Shown: positions 1 through 6,244, numbered from the stretch's first letter. The stretch: 8,779 bases of DNA from an uncultured Mycoplasmatota bacterium (GCA_946613765.1 CAMOFW010000027.1:1-8779); one strand, 5' to 3'. The notes: a model not told the origin generated them from the sequence alone. Made by a program: numbers and translations.

Positions 1-1
1 C

Positions 2-133
2 GATGGAAAGATTACATCAGCTAGAGGTACAGGATATTCAATATATTCATCAGCAACAATAAATACGCCTAGTGGATACTCTGTTAAAAAAACAACAAGT
101 GGTGGTGTAGAAACTGCTATTTTGGGAAAATAA
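2..133 (+). CDS. C-terminal fragment of an unidentified protein
   Basis: An open frame runs in from the left edge and ends at the TAA at 131-133, giving 43 residues and no start in the window. The peptide is rich in Ser, Thr and Gly, with no Cys, no membrane segment and no LPxTG-type sorting signal; it ends in GGVETAILGK. This composition would suit the end of an exported or surface protein, and the next gene is a prepilin, but that is only a guess from context. A strong intrinsic terminator 10 bases past the stop supports the frame being real and the last gene of its transcript. Family not recognised. Confidence 0.6.
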   Translation, partial: DGKITSARGTGYSIYSSATINTPSGYSVKKTTSGGVETAILGK

Positions 134-143
134 TATTTTTAAC

Positions 144-171
144 AAACAGATGTCATGAGACATCTGTTTTT
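144..171 (+). terminator. Rho-independent terminator
   Basis: An 11-bp perfect stem (144-154 pairs with 159-169), loop ATGA, runs into a T-run at 167-171. It ends the transcript of the partial upstream gene. The -35 box of the following promoter begins only 3 bases after it. Confidence 0.85.
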
Positions 172-173
172 GG

Positions 174-202
174 TTGAAAAAGAATTATATTTGTTATATA
201 AT
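174..202 (+). promoter_or_regulatory. Sigma-A-type promoter of the prepilin gene
   Basis: TTGAAA (174-179), a 17-base spacer and TATAAT (197-202). The predicted start of transcription is near 209, so the leader would be about 10 bases with AGGTGAT at its very 5' end. The TTG of the -35 box is in frame with the prepilin gene and could be mistaken for a start codon. Confidence 0.65.
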
Positions 203-218
203 TACATTAGGTGATAGA

Positions 219-620
219 ATGAATAATAAAGGATTTACTTTAATAGAACTTATTGTAACAATAGCATTACTTGCTATTATATTAACAATTTCTTTTGTTT
301 CAATTACAGCTGTTATTAATAGTAATAAGGAAGAACAATGTAATAATTTGGTTAATAGTATAAAATCAGCTAGTGAAGAATATGTTAGTGATAATAGATA
401 TAATAGTAAATTTATTAAAAGTGTTAAAAATAAGAGTATTACTATAGATGGTAGTTATTTAGTTAATAATAATTATTTAAATGGGGCAATAGTTAATCCA
501 TTTAATAATAAAGAAATAGATGCAAGTAGTATTAAGTTAACTATTACTTTGAATAATGATTATACTGTATCTTCAATAAGTATTGATGAACCTGCCGTTT
601 TAAAAGAGTGTAAGAATTAA
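219..620 (+). CDS. Type IV prepilin-like / pseudopilin protein
   Basis: 133 residues from ATG 219, preceded by AGGTGAT (209-215) at good spacing; an in-frame TTG at 174 is rejected because it forms the -35 box. The N-terminus MNNKGFTLIELIVT is a textbook class III signal: a short basic leader, Gly at -1 (residue 5), Phe at +1 and Glu at +5 (residue 10), followed by a hydrophobic helix to about residue 33. A prepilin peptidase should cut after Gly5 and the protein should assemble into a pilus or a Com/type II-like pseudopilus. Two cysteines (C41, C131) could form a disulfide. The segment YLVNNNYL...NPFNNK resembles the conserved turn of G-type pilins and pseudopilins. No peptidase, ATPase or other pilus gene is in the window, so the system it serves is unknown. 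It has its own promoter. Confidence 0.85.
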   Translation: MNNKGFTLIELIVTIALLAIILTISFVSITAVINSNKEEQCNNLVNSIKSASEEYVSDNRYNSKFIKSVKNKSITIDGSYLVNNNYLNGAIVNPFNNKEIDASSIKLTITLNNDYTVSSISIDEPAVLKECKN

Positions 621-646
621 TAAAATATATTAGATAATATATTTTA
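621..646 (+). terminator. Weak AT-only hairpin after the prepilin gene
   Basis: A 10-bp perfect stem (621-630 with 637-646) and a 6-base loop begin right after the prepilin stop codon. It is made only of A-T pairs and has no clean T-run after it, so it is at best a weak terminator or a 3'-end stabiliser. Confidence 0.35.
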
Positions 647-648
647 TA

Positions 649-677
649 TTGAGAATATATGTATATTATGATAAAAT
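649..677 (+). promoter_or_regulatory. Extended -10 promoter of the ireB-ruvX-DUF1292-mltG operon
   Basis: TTGAGA (649-654), a 17-base spacer and TAAAAT (672-677), with TGA (669-671) directly before the -10 box as an extended -10 element. Transcription should start near 684, leaving a short leader that holds the AGGGTG ribosome-binding site of ireB (691-696). Confidence 0.75.
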
Positions 678-701
678 TAAGTTATAAGTTAGGGTGAAAT
701 T

Positions 702-908
702 ATGGAGAGTAATGAAATTAAACAGGTAATTAGAGAAGTAAGTGAAAGTATGAAAGAAAAAGGATATGATCCGATTAATCAGATGGTTGGTTATATAATT
801 AGTAATGATTTAGGATATATACCTGATTTTGATGAAAATAGAAATAAGATAGCTAAATTAGATAGAACGCTAATTGTAGAAAGTATGTTAGAGTATTATT
901 TAAAATGA
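702..908 (+). CDS. ireB: IreB/ReoM family regulatory protein (DUF965, UPF0297), short N-terminus
   Basis: 68 residues. The core GYDPINQMVGYIISND (21-36), the YIP turn (39-41) and the C-terminal EYYLK identify the IreB/YrzL family. Known for the family: a small cytosolic dimer phosphorylated by the PASTA kinase (IreK/PrkA), acting in cell-wall homeostasis; the Listeria homologue ReoM controls ClpCP turnover of MurA. Family members I recall run to about 80-90 residues and begin with a segment carrying the phospho-acceptor threonines near positions 4 and 7. That segment is absent here: the protein starts at the first helix and its only Thr is T56. A TAG at 690-692, in frame just upstream, rules out a longer start. 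AGGGTG lies 5 bases before the ATG. It overlaps ruvX by ATGA, which suggests translational coupling. Confidence 0.9.
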   Translation: MESNEIKQVIREVSESMKEKGYDPINQMVGYIISNDLGYIPDFDENRNKIAKLDRTLIVESMLEYYLK

Positions 909-1321
909 GATGTTTAGGTTTAGATTTAGGTAGTAAGACTTTAGGAGTAGCTATTAGTGATACTACTAATTGTATTGCTTCTGTATATACGACACTTTAT
1001 TTTGACAATGAAGATTATAATAGTTTAATTTTACCATTAAGAGATATAATAAATAAGGAAAATATAGATACTTTGGTACTTGGTTTACCTAAGAATATGA
1101 ATAATACTTTAGGGGAAAGAGCATTAATTACTTTAGACTTTAAGAAAATGTTAGAAGATGAATTTAATTTAGAAGTTATTATGGAAGATGAGAGACTTAC
1201 TTCAGTAATATCTAATAATGTGTTAATTCAAGCTGATGTATCTAGGAAAAAGAGAAAGAAAAAAGTTGATGGAATAGCTGCTGTAATTATACTTCAAGGT
1301 TATTTAGATAAATTAAGATGA
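905..1321 (+). CDS. ruvX: RuvX/YqgF family pre-16S rRNA nuclease (Holliday-junction resolvase-like)
   Basis: 138 residues, the normal size for the family. The RNase H-like fold is shown by GLDLGSKTLGVAISD (residues 5-19, catalytic D7), VLGLPKNMN (58-66), EDERLTS (94-100) and the basic stretch RKKRKKKVDG followed by a helix, with D122 as the third acidic position. Known for the family: maturation of the 5' end of 16S rRNA; the older name is putative Holliday junction resolvase. Its place between ireB and the DUF1292 gene matches the B. subtilis yrzL-yrrK-yrzB order. The start overlaps the ireB stop by 4 bases. All catalytic acids are present, so it should be active. Confidence 0.93.
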   Translation: MRCLGLDLGSKTLGVAISDTTNCIASVYTTLYFDNEDYNSLILPLRDIINKENIDTLVLGLPKNMNNTLGERALITLDFKKMLEDEFNLEVIMEDERLTSVISNNVLIQADVSRKKRKKKVDGIAAVIILQGYLDKLR

Positions 1322-1331
1322 GGTGATTATA

Positions 1332-1610
1332 ATGAATGAGAAGAAAAAATTTGTAGTATTAGATGAAAATGGAAAACAAGTTGAGTGTGAACCTTTATTT
1401 ACTTTTGAATCTGAAGAAACTAAGAAACAATATGTAGTATATACAGATAATTCTAAGGATGATAATGGTAATGTTAGAGTATTTGCTTCTATTTATAAGG
1501 TTACTGATAAAGGGGGAGAATTACTTCCTATTAAGAGTGAAAAAGAATGGAAGGTTATTGAGACAATATTAGAAAGTATTCAAGAAGAAAGTAAAAAGGC
1601 AGATGAGTAA
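1332..1610 (+). CDS. DUF1292 family protein (YrzB-like)
   Basis: 92 residues from ATG 1332. An upstream in-frame GTG at 1323 is part of the AGGTGAT ribosome-binding site (1321-1327) and is rejected as a start. The acidic protein carries the DUF1292 pattern: a beta-rich core with PLFTFESEETKKQYVVYTD (residues 22-40), FASIYKV and a C-terminal KEWKVIETILES helix. It has no signal peptide, membrane segment or Cys-based metal site, so it is probably cytosolic. The family's molecular function is not established; it almost always sits between ruvX and mltG in Firmicutes, as here, which links it to the same envelope/ribosome housekeeping operon. It begins 10 bases after the ruvX stop. Confidence 0.88.
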   Translation: MNEKKKFVVLDENGKQVECEPLFTFESEETKKQYVVYTDNSKDDNGNVRVFASIYKVTDKGGELLPIKSEKEWKVIETILESIQEESKKADE

Positions 1611-1614
1611 TTAG

Positions 1615-2685
1615 ATGAAGAAGTATAAAATTATAATTATTTTACTAACTGTTTTATTAGTAAGTATTTTTTTAGTGGGTTTTTATTATAATTATCAAAT
1701 ATCTCCAATATCTAGAAAAAGTGAAAAAGTAGTTGTTGAGATAAAAGAAGGTAGTATTGCATCAATTGGTGAAACTTTATATAATAATAAATTAATTAGA
1801 AGTAATTTTATATTTAAATTATATGTTAAGTTAAATGGTATTAATAACTTAAAAGCTTCAACATATGAATTTAATAGAAATATGAGTCTAAAAGAAATAA
1901 TTAATATGCTTGTTGATGGCAATAGTTATAATCCAGATGAAGTTAGAATTACTTTTAAGGAAGGTTTAAATGTTAGAAAAATAGCTAAATTAGTTGAAGA
2001 GAATACTAATAATAGTTATGATGATTTTATTAATTTAATGGCTGATAGTGAATATATAGATACTTTAATTAATAAATATTGGTTTTTAACTGATAGTATT
2101 AAAAATAGTAAGATATATTATCCACTTGAAGGATATTTATTTCCTAATACTTATGCTTTTTTAAATAAAGATGTAAGTGTTAAAGAAATAGTAGAGAAAA
2201 TGTTAGATGAAATGGATAAACAACTTACTAAATATAAAGATAAGATTGAATCAAATGAATTAGATGTTCATAGTATTGTTACTCTAGCTTCAATTGTTGA
2301 GCTTGAAGGAGCAAATGCTGATGATAGAGCAGGTGTTGCTGGAGTATTTTATAATCGTATTCATGATGGATGGGTACTTGGTAGTGATGTTACAACATAT
2401 TATTATTTAAAGATAGATGATTTTAAACAAAGTTTAAATGGTAATAAAAATTTATATACTTGTGATAATGCTTATAATACGAGATGTACTTCTTTTGTTG
2501 GACTACCTGTTGGACCTATATCTAATCCTGGTAGTGAATCTCTTGATGCAACGATTAATTATACTAAACATAATTATTATTATTTTGTAGCTGATTGTAA
2601 GGGGAAAACATATTTAAGTAAGGATGCTACAGGTCATTATAATATAATTCAAAAATTAAAGAATGAAGATAATTGGTGTGTATAG
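1615..2685 (+). CDS. mltG: Endolytic murein transglycosylase MltG (YceG-like)
   Basis: 356 residues. An N-terminal membrane anchor (about 5-24) follows a short basic start, so the rest lies outside the membrane. A LysM-like region (about 38-105) precedes the catalytic YceG domain. Family motifs visible: YPLEGYLFPNTYAF (169-182), LASIVE with E229 in the position of the catalytic Glu (E218 of E. coli), GVFYNRI (243-249), LGSDVTTYYYL (255-265) and GLPVGPISNPG (296-306). The family cuts nascent peptidoglycan glycan strands at the membrane and sets their length. Three cysteines outside the membrane (C283, C291, C328) could form a disulfide. The ATG is 4 bases after the DUF1292 stop and has no good Shine-Dalgarno sequence, so translation probably depends on coupling. 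A hairpin overlaps its stop codon. Confidence 0.93.
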   Translation: MKKYKIIIILLTVLLVSIFLVGFYYNYQISPISRKSEKVVVEIKEGSIASIGETLYNNKLIRSNFIFKLYVKLNGINNLKASTYEFNRNMSLKEIINMLVDGNSYNPDEVRITFKEGLNVRKIAKLVEENTNNSYDDFINLMADSEYIDTLINKYWFLTDSIKNSKIYYPLEGYLFPNTYAFLNKDVSVKEIVEKMLDEMDKQLTKYKDKIESNELDVHSIVTLASIVELEGANADDRAGVAGVFYNRIHDGWVLGSDVTTYYYLKIDDFKQSLNGNKNLYTCDNAYNTRCTSFVGLPVGPISNPGSESLDATINYTKHNYYYFVADCKGKTYLSKDATGHYNIIQKLKNEDNWCV

Positions 2686-2715
2686 GATAAACTCTGGAAA
2701 CAGAGTTTATCCTAT
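2682..2715 (+). terminator. GAAA-loop hairpin overlapping the mltG stop codon
   Basis: A 15-bp perfect stem (2682-2696 with 2701-2715) capped by a GAAA tetraloop. The left arm contains the mltG stop codon TAG (2683-2685). Only a broken T-run (TTT at 2715-2717) follows, so it may terminate, or it may mainly protect the 3' end of the mRNA. It marks the end of the ireB-mltG operon. Confidence 0.65.
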
Positions 2716-2732
2716 TTAATATGTAAAAATAA

Positions 2733-2771
2733 TTAAGTTTGTTTTTCTTATTTGATAAATTGTAGTATACT
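2733..2771 (+). promoter_or_regulatory. Probable promoter region of the trmR operon
   Basis: No single best promoter stands out. Candidates are TTAAGT (2733-2738) with a 17-base spacer to TAAATT (2756-2761), preceded by TGA as an extended -10; TTGTTT (2739-2744) with an 18-base spacer to TAGTAT (2763-2768); or TATACT (2766-2771) as -10 with a poor -35. A promoter is expected here because a hairpin closes the operon upstream. Confidence 0.4.
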
Positions 2772-2779
2772 ACTAGTAG
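2762..2779 (+). promoter_or_regulatory. Overlapping palindromes before trmR, possible operator
   Basis: GTAGTATACTAC (2762-2773) is a perfect 12-bp palindrome, and CTACTAGTAG (2770-2779) is a second perfect palindrome sharing its right end. They cover the -10/start region and run up to the AGGTGAT ribosome-binding site of trmR (2778-2784). A repressor site is possible, but no matching regulator is seen in the window. Confidence 0.3.
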
Positions 2780-2788
2780 GTGATTTTA

Positions 2789-3361
2789 ATGTTGAAAGAA
2801 ATTGAAGAATATGCAAGAGATAATAAGGTACCAATAATGTTACCTGATGGAATAGATTATTTATGTAATTATATTAAGGAACATAATATTAAAAGAATAC
2901 TTGAGATAGGTTCAGCAATAGGATATTCAGCAATTAGAATGGCACTTGTTAGTGATGATATAATGATTACTACGATAGAAAAAGATGTAGATAGATATAA
3001 TATAGCAGTTAATAATATTAATAATTTTAATCTTAGTAATAGAATTAATATTATATTAGGTGATGCAATAGATACTACGATAGATGGAGAGTATGATATG
3101 TTATTTATAGATGCATCTAAGGGACATAATATTGATTTTTTTAAGAAATATAGCGCTAATTTAAATAAATATGGTATAATAATTACCGATAATTTATTTT
3201 TTCATGGACTTGTTCAAAATGAAGAATTAATTAAGACTAAAAATCAAAGAGGACTTGTTAAGAAAATAAAAGATTTTATTAGTTTTTTAGATAATAATTC
3301 TGAATTTGATACCGAATATATATCAGTTGGAGATGGTATATCAATATCAAAGAGAAAATAA
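2789..3361 (+). CDS. trmR: tRNA 5-hydroxyuridine methyltransferase (TrmR/YrrM-like, COMT family)
   Basis: 190 residues from ATG 2789 with AGGTGAT at 2778-2784; an in-frame GTG at 2780 lies inside that site and is rejected. It is a Rossmann-fold SAM-dependent methyltransferase of the catechol-O-methyltransferase type: RILEIGSAIGYSAIR (36-50) is SAM motif I, TTIEKD (61-66) carries the ribose-binding acid E64, GDAID (91-95) follows, and D108 with D134-N135 (ITDNLF) are the likely metal ligands. Known for B. subtilis YrrM/TrmR: methylation of 5-hydroxyuridine at tRNA position 34 to 5-methoxyuridine. The two U32-type genes downstream, matching yrrN and yrrO, support this role over a generic O-methyltransferase. 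Compared with the YrrM I recall (about 217 residues), roughly 20 N-terminal residues are missing, and a TAG at 2777-2779 prevents extension. Confidence 0.85.
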   Translation: MLKEIEEYARDNKVPIMLPDGIDYLCNYIKEHNIKRILEIGSAIGYSAIRMALVSDDIMITTIEKDVDRYNIAVNNINNFNLSNRINIILGDAIDTTIDGEYDMLFIDASKGHNIDFFKKYSANLNKYGIIITDNLFFHGLVQNEELIKTKNQRGLVKKIKDFISFLDNNSEFDTEYISVGDGISISKRK

Positions 3362-3370
3362 TTATTTTTT

Positions 3371-3375
3371 GGGGG
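3371..3375 (+). promoter_or_regulatory. Unusual G5 ribosome-binding site
   Basis: A run of five G's, directly after six T's (3365-3370), is the only purine-rich element before the ATG at 3380. It departs from the AGGTGA-type sites used by most genes here. The T6-G5 junction could be prone to slippage, which is inference only. Confidence 0.45.
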
Positions 3376-3379
3376 TAAT

Positions 3380-4183
3380 ATGCAGGTAATTAAGGTATAT
3401 GATAAAAATAGTGATTTAAGGTGCTATGGGAAAAATATATTTAAGACGATGAATGAATTTATGAATAGATTTCCTTTGGAATATAGAAAGTTATATGATA
3501 AGAATTTAGAATCATTACAATTTATGAAATGTGATAGATTAGATAGTGATGCTTATAATGGAACATATGATACAAGACGTAATGTAGTTTTTTTTACTAA
3601 GAGTAATGCCTTAGCGCATGAGATGTTTCATGTAGCATCATATGATGCTGGTAGAGATGTATCTGGATTTGAATGTGATGTATCTTTAGATCAAGGATTA
3701 CTTGAGGGAATGACTGAATATTTTAGAATGAAAGCTTTTAATTTGAGTAATCCAGAAGATTATAATTTTGAAGTGTTTTCAGTGATGATGTTAGAAAATA
3801 TAAATGATATATTTAAACATTATTTTATTCCTAATCATTCAGAATTTATTAAATTATTTCCAAATAAAAAAGATATTTATAATTTATTATTTTCATTAGA
3901 TGAATATAATGCTGGTTATTTAGATTATTTAGAAAAACTAGCTAGTGATGAAGATGCAGTAGTAGATATTCATAATATAAAGATGGCAATAAAGAATACT
4001 ATTAATAATTTAATAACAATTGAATTATCAATGGTTAAAGATAAACATGAATTACTTCAATATAGAGATAAGTTTATGGATTTAATTGGTGATGATGATG
4101 TTCGAGAAGTATTAAGTATTTTTTATCCTAGATATTATGGTTATGCAGATATGCAAACTAAAAAGAGGATATTAGAGAGGTGA
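3380..4183 (+). CDS. Putative cytoplasmic zinc metallopeptidase (HExxH, gluzincin-like), unknown function
   Basis: 267 residues. I do not recognise a named family. The segment NALAHEMFHVASYDAG carries HExxH (H80, E81, H84), and 24 residues later GLLEGMTEYF gives E109 in the place of a gluzincin third zinc ligand, with T112-E113-Y114 as in the EGxTEY motif of several peptidase clans. The two motifs together make a zincin fold much more likely than a chance HExxH. There is no signal peptide or membrane segment, so it should be cytosolic. The C-terminal half (120-267) looks mainly helical and has no recognised domain. The gene starts 18 bases after trmR behind a G5 ribosome-binding site and ends 4 bases before the yrrN-like gene, whose ribosome-binding site overlaps its stop. 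It therefore belongs to the wobble-modification operon, where B. subtilis has no such gene. Substrate unknown. Confidence 0.75.
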   Translation: MQVIKVYDKNSDLRCYGKNIFKTMNEFMNRFPLEYRKLYDKNLESLQFMKCDRLDSDAYNGTYDTRRNVVFFTKSNALAHEMFHVASYDAGRDVSGFECDVSLDQGLLEGMTEYFRMKAFNLSNPEDYNFEVFSVMMLENINDIFKHYFIPNHSEFIKLFPNKKDIYNLLFSLDEYNAGYLDYLEKLASDEDAVVDIHNIKMAIKNTINNLITIELSMVKDKHELLQYRDKFMDLIGDDDVREVLSIFYPRYYGYADMQTKKRILER

Positions 4184-4187
4184 ATTA

Positions 4188-5000
4188 ATGAGTAAATTAA
4201 TTGTTAGTGCTAATTCTAAGAATCATTTAATTGATTTATTAAAGAAGAATATTGATGGTATAATTTTATCTATTGATAAGTTATCTGTTAATGATTCTTT
4301 TTATGTAGATATTAGTATATTAGATGAGATTGATTTTAAAGAAAAAGAAATATTTGTTAGTTTAAATAAGTTAATGCATAATAATGATTTGGAACATTTG
4401 AGAATAGTCATGAATAAATTAAAAAGTAAGGATGTTAAAATATTATTTTATGATATGGCTGTTTTTAATATAGCTAAAGAATTAGATATGGTTGATAAAT
4501 TGGTAATATATCAGGATCATTTAAATGCTAGTATTTTATCTAATAAGTTTTATAATGATTTAGGTATTAGGGGTAGTTATATTACTTCTGATATAACTGG
4601 AGATGAATTATTAGATATAAAAAAGAATAGTAATATGTCAATTATGTTTATGGTATATGGATATATACCTATATTTTATTCTAGAAGATATCTTATCAGT
4701 AATTATTTAAAATATATTGGAGATAAGAAAAAAGGAAATGAATATAGTATAGTTAGTGATACTGGAATAGAGTATCCAATAGATGAAGAAGAATATGGAA
4801 CAACTATATATACTAGTAAGGAAGTTAATTTAATTAATTATTTAGATAAAATAAATGATATTGATTATATTGTTATGAGAAGTAATAAAATAAATGATGA
4901 TAAATTTAATTTAATGGTTGATAAATTTATTAATAAAGATAAAATGGATAATTGTTATTTAGGATTCTTTAATACAAAGACAATATATAAGGTTAAGTAG
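4188..5000 (+). CDS. YrrN-like U32 family protein (TrhP1-type), apparently non-catalytic
   Basis: 270 residues, about 40 fewer than I recall for B. subtilis YrrN. It is divergent, but three features place it: MVYGYIPIFYSRRYLISNYL (155-174) aligns with the VHGxxCMxxSKRSLIGNYF segment of YrrN-type U32 proteins, EYGTTIYTSKEVNLI (202-216) matches the following strand/helix, and the protein ends with GFFNTKTIYKVK, like YrrN. The gene lies directly before a full U32 gene, as yrrN precedes yrrO. In B. subtilis both are needed for prephenate-dependent 5-hydroxyuridine formation at U34. This copy has one cysteine (C256) and no cluster-binding set; the usual HG is YG. It is more likely a scaffold or tRNA-binding partner of the next protein than an enzyme. 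AGAGAGGTG (4174-4182) overlaps the upstream stop. Confidence 0.7.
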   Translation: MSKLIVSANSKNHLIDLLKKNIDGIILSIDKLSVNDSFYVDISILDEIDFKEKEIFVSLNKLMHNNDLEHLRIVMNKLKSKDVKILFYDMAVFNIAKELDMVDKLVIYQDHLNASILSNKFYNDLGIRGSYITSDITGDELLDIKKNSNMSIMFMVYGYIPIFYSRRYLISNYLKYIGDKKKGNEYSIVSDTGIEYPIDEEEYGTTIYTSKEVNLINYLDKINDIDYIVMRSNKINDDKFNLMVDKFINKDKMDNCYLGFFNTKTIYKVK

Positions 5001-5008
5001 GTGTAATT

Positions 5009-6202
5009 ATGAATAGAATAGAATTGTTAGCACCAGCTGGTAATTTAGAAAGATTAAAGATTGCATTGTTATATGGAGCAGATGCAGTTTATTTTGGTGG
5101 CAGAAATTATAGTTTAAGAGCTAATGCAAAAAATTTAGATATTGATGAAATAAAAGAAGCATGTGAATATGCTCATAAATTAGGAAAAAAAGTTTATGTA
5201 ACAGTTAATATTGTATTTCATAATGAAGATATTGTTGGATTAAAAGAATACTTACTAGAATTAGAGAAGTGTGGTGTGGATGCAATAATAGTATCTGATC
5301 CACTGGTTATAAGTATTGTCCATGAAAATAAAATAAATATTCCAATACATATATCTACACAGTATTCAACCGTTAATTATGAAACGGTTAAATTTTGGAA
5401 AAATTTAGGTGTAGAGAGAGTTGTTTTAGGAAGAGAACTAAGTCATGATGAAATAAAAGAAATAATCGATAAAACAGGAATGGATACGGAAATATTTGTA
5501 CATGGAGCTATGTGTGCTAGTTATTCTGGTAGATGTGTTCTTTCTAATTATTTTACTAATAGAGATGCTAATAGAGGTGGATGTGCACAAATATGTCGTT
5601 GGGATTTTGATTTGATTAGAGATAATGAAAAAATAGATAATCCAGTAAAATTTACGATGTGTTCTAAGGATTTATGTATGTTAGAATATATTCCTGATAT
5701 TATAGATATTGGAGTTAAGAGTTTAAAAGTTGAAGGAAGAATGAGAAGTATTTATTATATAGCTATGGTTATTAATACATATCGTAGAGCAATAGACGAA
5801 TATTATAATAATACAATGACAGATGAGAAATTAAAAAAATATAAAAGAGAGCTTGATAAAGTAGCTAATAGAGATAGTACTCCACAATTTTTTAATAAAT
5901 TTCCCACAGAAAGTGAACAATACTTTCTAGGTAGAAATGAAGTATCTAATCAAGACTTTTTAGGAATGGTGGAAGACTATGATGGAGAATATGTAACTGT
6001 TATATCTAAGAATTATTTTAAACCTGGTGATAAGGTTGAAATAGTTTCACCAAATAGGGATAGTATTTTATTTACTATGCCTAGTTTATATGATAGTGAT
6101 AATAATATATTAGATGCTAGTAGACATCCTGAGAATATAGTTAAATTTAGGTTAGATAAAAAGGTAGAAAAATATGATATGTTAAGGCTTAGTAATCTAT
6201 AA
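5009..6202 (+). CDS. trhP: U32 peptidase-family tRNA U34 hydroxylase (TrhP2/YrrO-like)
   Basis: 397 residues, normal for the collagenase-like U32 family. A TIM-barrel-like N-terminal domain opens with ELLAPAGNLERLKIALLYGA (5-24), then GGRNYSLRANA (30-40), HISTQYSTVN (114-123) and LGRELSHDEI (140-149). The hallmark cysteine region follows, HGAMCASYSGRC (165-176) and RGGCAQICRW (189-198), with C169, C176, C192, C196 and further C218 and C223 as candidates for an Fe-S cluster. SLKVEGRMRS (238-247) and a beta-rich C-terminal domain (about 310-397) complete it. Related TrhP proteins hydroxylate U34 of tRNA in a prephenate-dependent way; the old protease name is probably misleading here. With trmR and the yrrN-like gene it forms the ho5U/mo5U pathway. 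The ribosome-binding site AGGTG overlaps the previous stop. The B. subtilis udk gene that follows yrrO is absent. Confidence 0.9.
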   Translation: MNRIELLAPAGNLERLKIALLYGADAVYFGGRNYSLRANAKNLDIDEIKEACEYAHKLGKKVYVTVNIVFHNEDIVGLKEYLLELEKCGVDAIIVSDPLVISIVHENKINIPIHISTQYSTVNYETVKFWKNLGVERVVLGRELSHDEIKEIIDKTGMDTEIFVHGAMCASYSGRCVLSNYFTNRDANRGGCAQICRWDFDLIRDNEKIDNPVKFTMCSKDLCMLEYIPDIIDIGVKSLKVEGRMRSIYYIAMVINTYRRAIDEYYNNTMTDEKLKKYKRELDKVANRDSTPQFFNKFPTESEQYFLGRNEVSNQDFLGMVEDYDGEYVTVISKNYFKPGDKVEIVSPNRDSILFTMPSLYDSDNNILDASRHPENIVKFRLDKKVEKYDMLRLSNL

Positions 6203-6208
6203 GATTAC
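6192..6208 (+). other. Small hairpin across the trhP stop codon
   Basis: A 7-bp stem (6192-6198 with 6202-6208) and a 3-base loop span the TAA at 6200-6202. An A-rich stretch follows with no T-run, so it is not a convincing terminator. No better one is seen before the greA promoter. Confidence 0.3.
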
Positions 6209-6244
6209 AGTGAATAAAATATAATAAAAAATAGTTAATTATAC

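Noticed and set aside
174..218. TTG-initiated 15-residue extension of the prepilin
   Set aside because: The TTG is the -35 box, transcription would start near 209, there is no ribosome-binding site, and ATG 219 gives a perfect prepilin leader.
621..701. CRISPR, IS or attachment-site signal in the intergenic regions
   Set aside because: Gaps between genes are short and hold only promoters, hairpins and low-complexity AT; no spaced direct repeats were seen.
1323..1331. GTG start for the DUF1292 gene
   Set aside because: The GTG is inside the AGGTGAT ribosome-binding site that serves ATG 1332.
1695..1922. 75-residue minus-strand open frame inside mltG
   Set aside because: Antisense shadow of a well-supported conserved gene, with no recognisable motif.
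2780..2788. GTG start for trmR
   Set aside because: It lies inside the AGGTGAT ribosome-binding site of ATG 2789.
5009..6202. Secreted collagenase-type protease
   Set aside because: The U32 name suggests it, but there is no signal peptide, and the Cys cluster and trmR/yrrN context fit tRNA hydroxylation.
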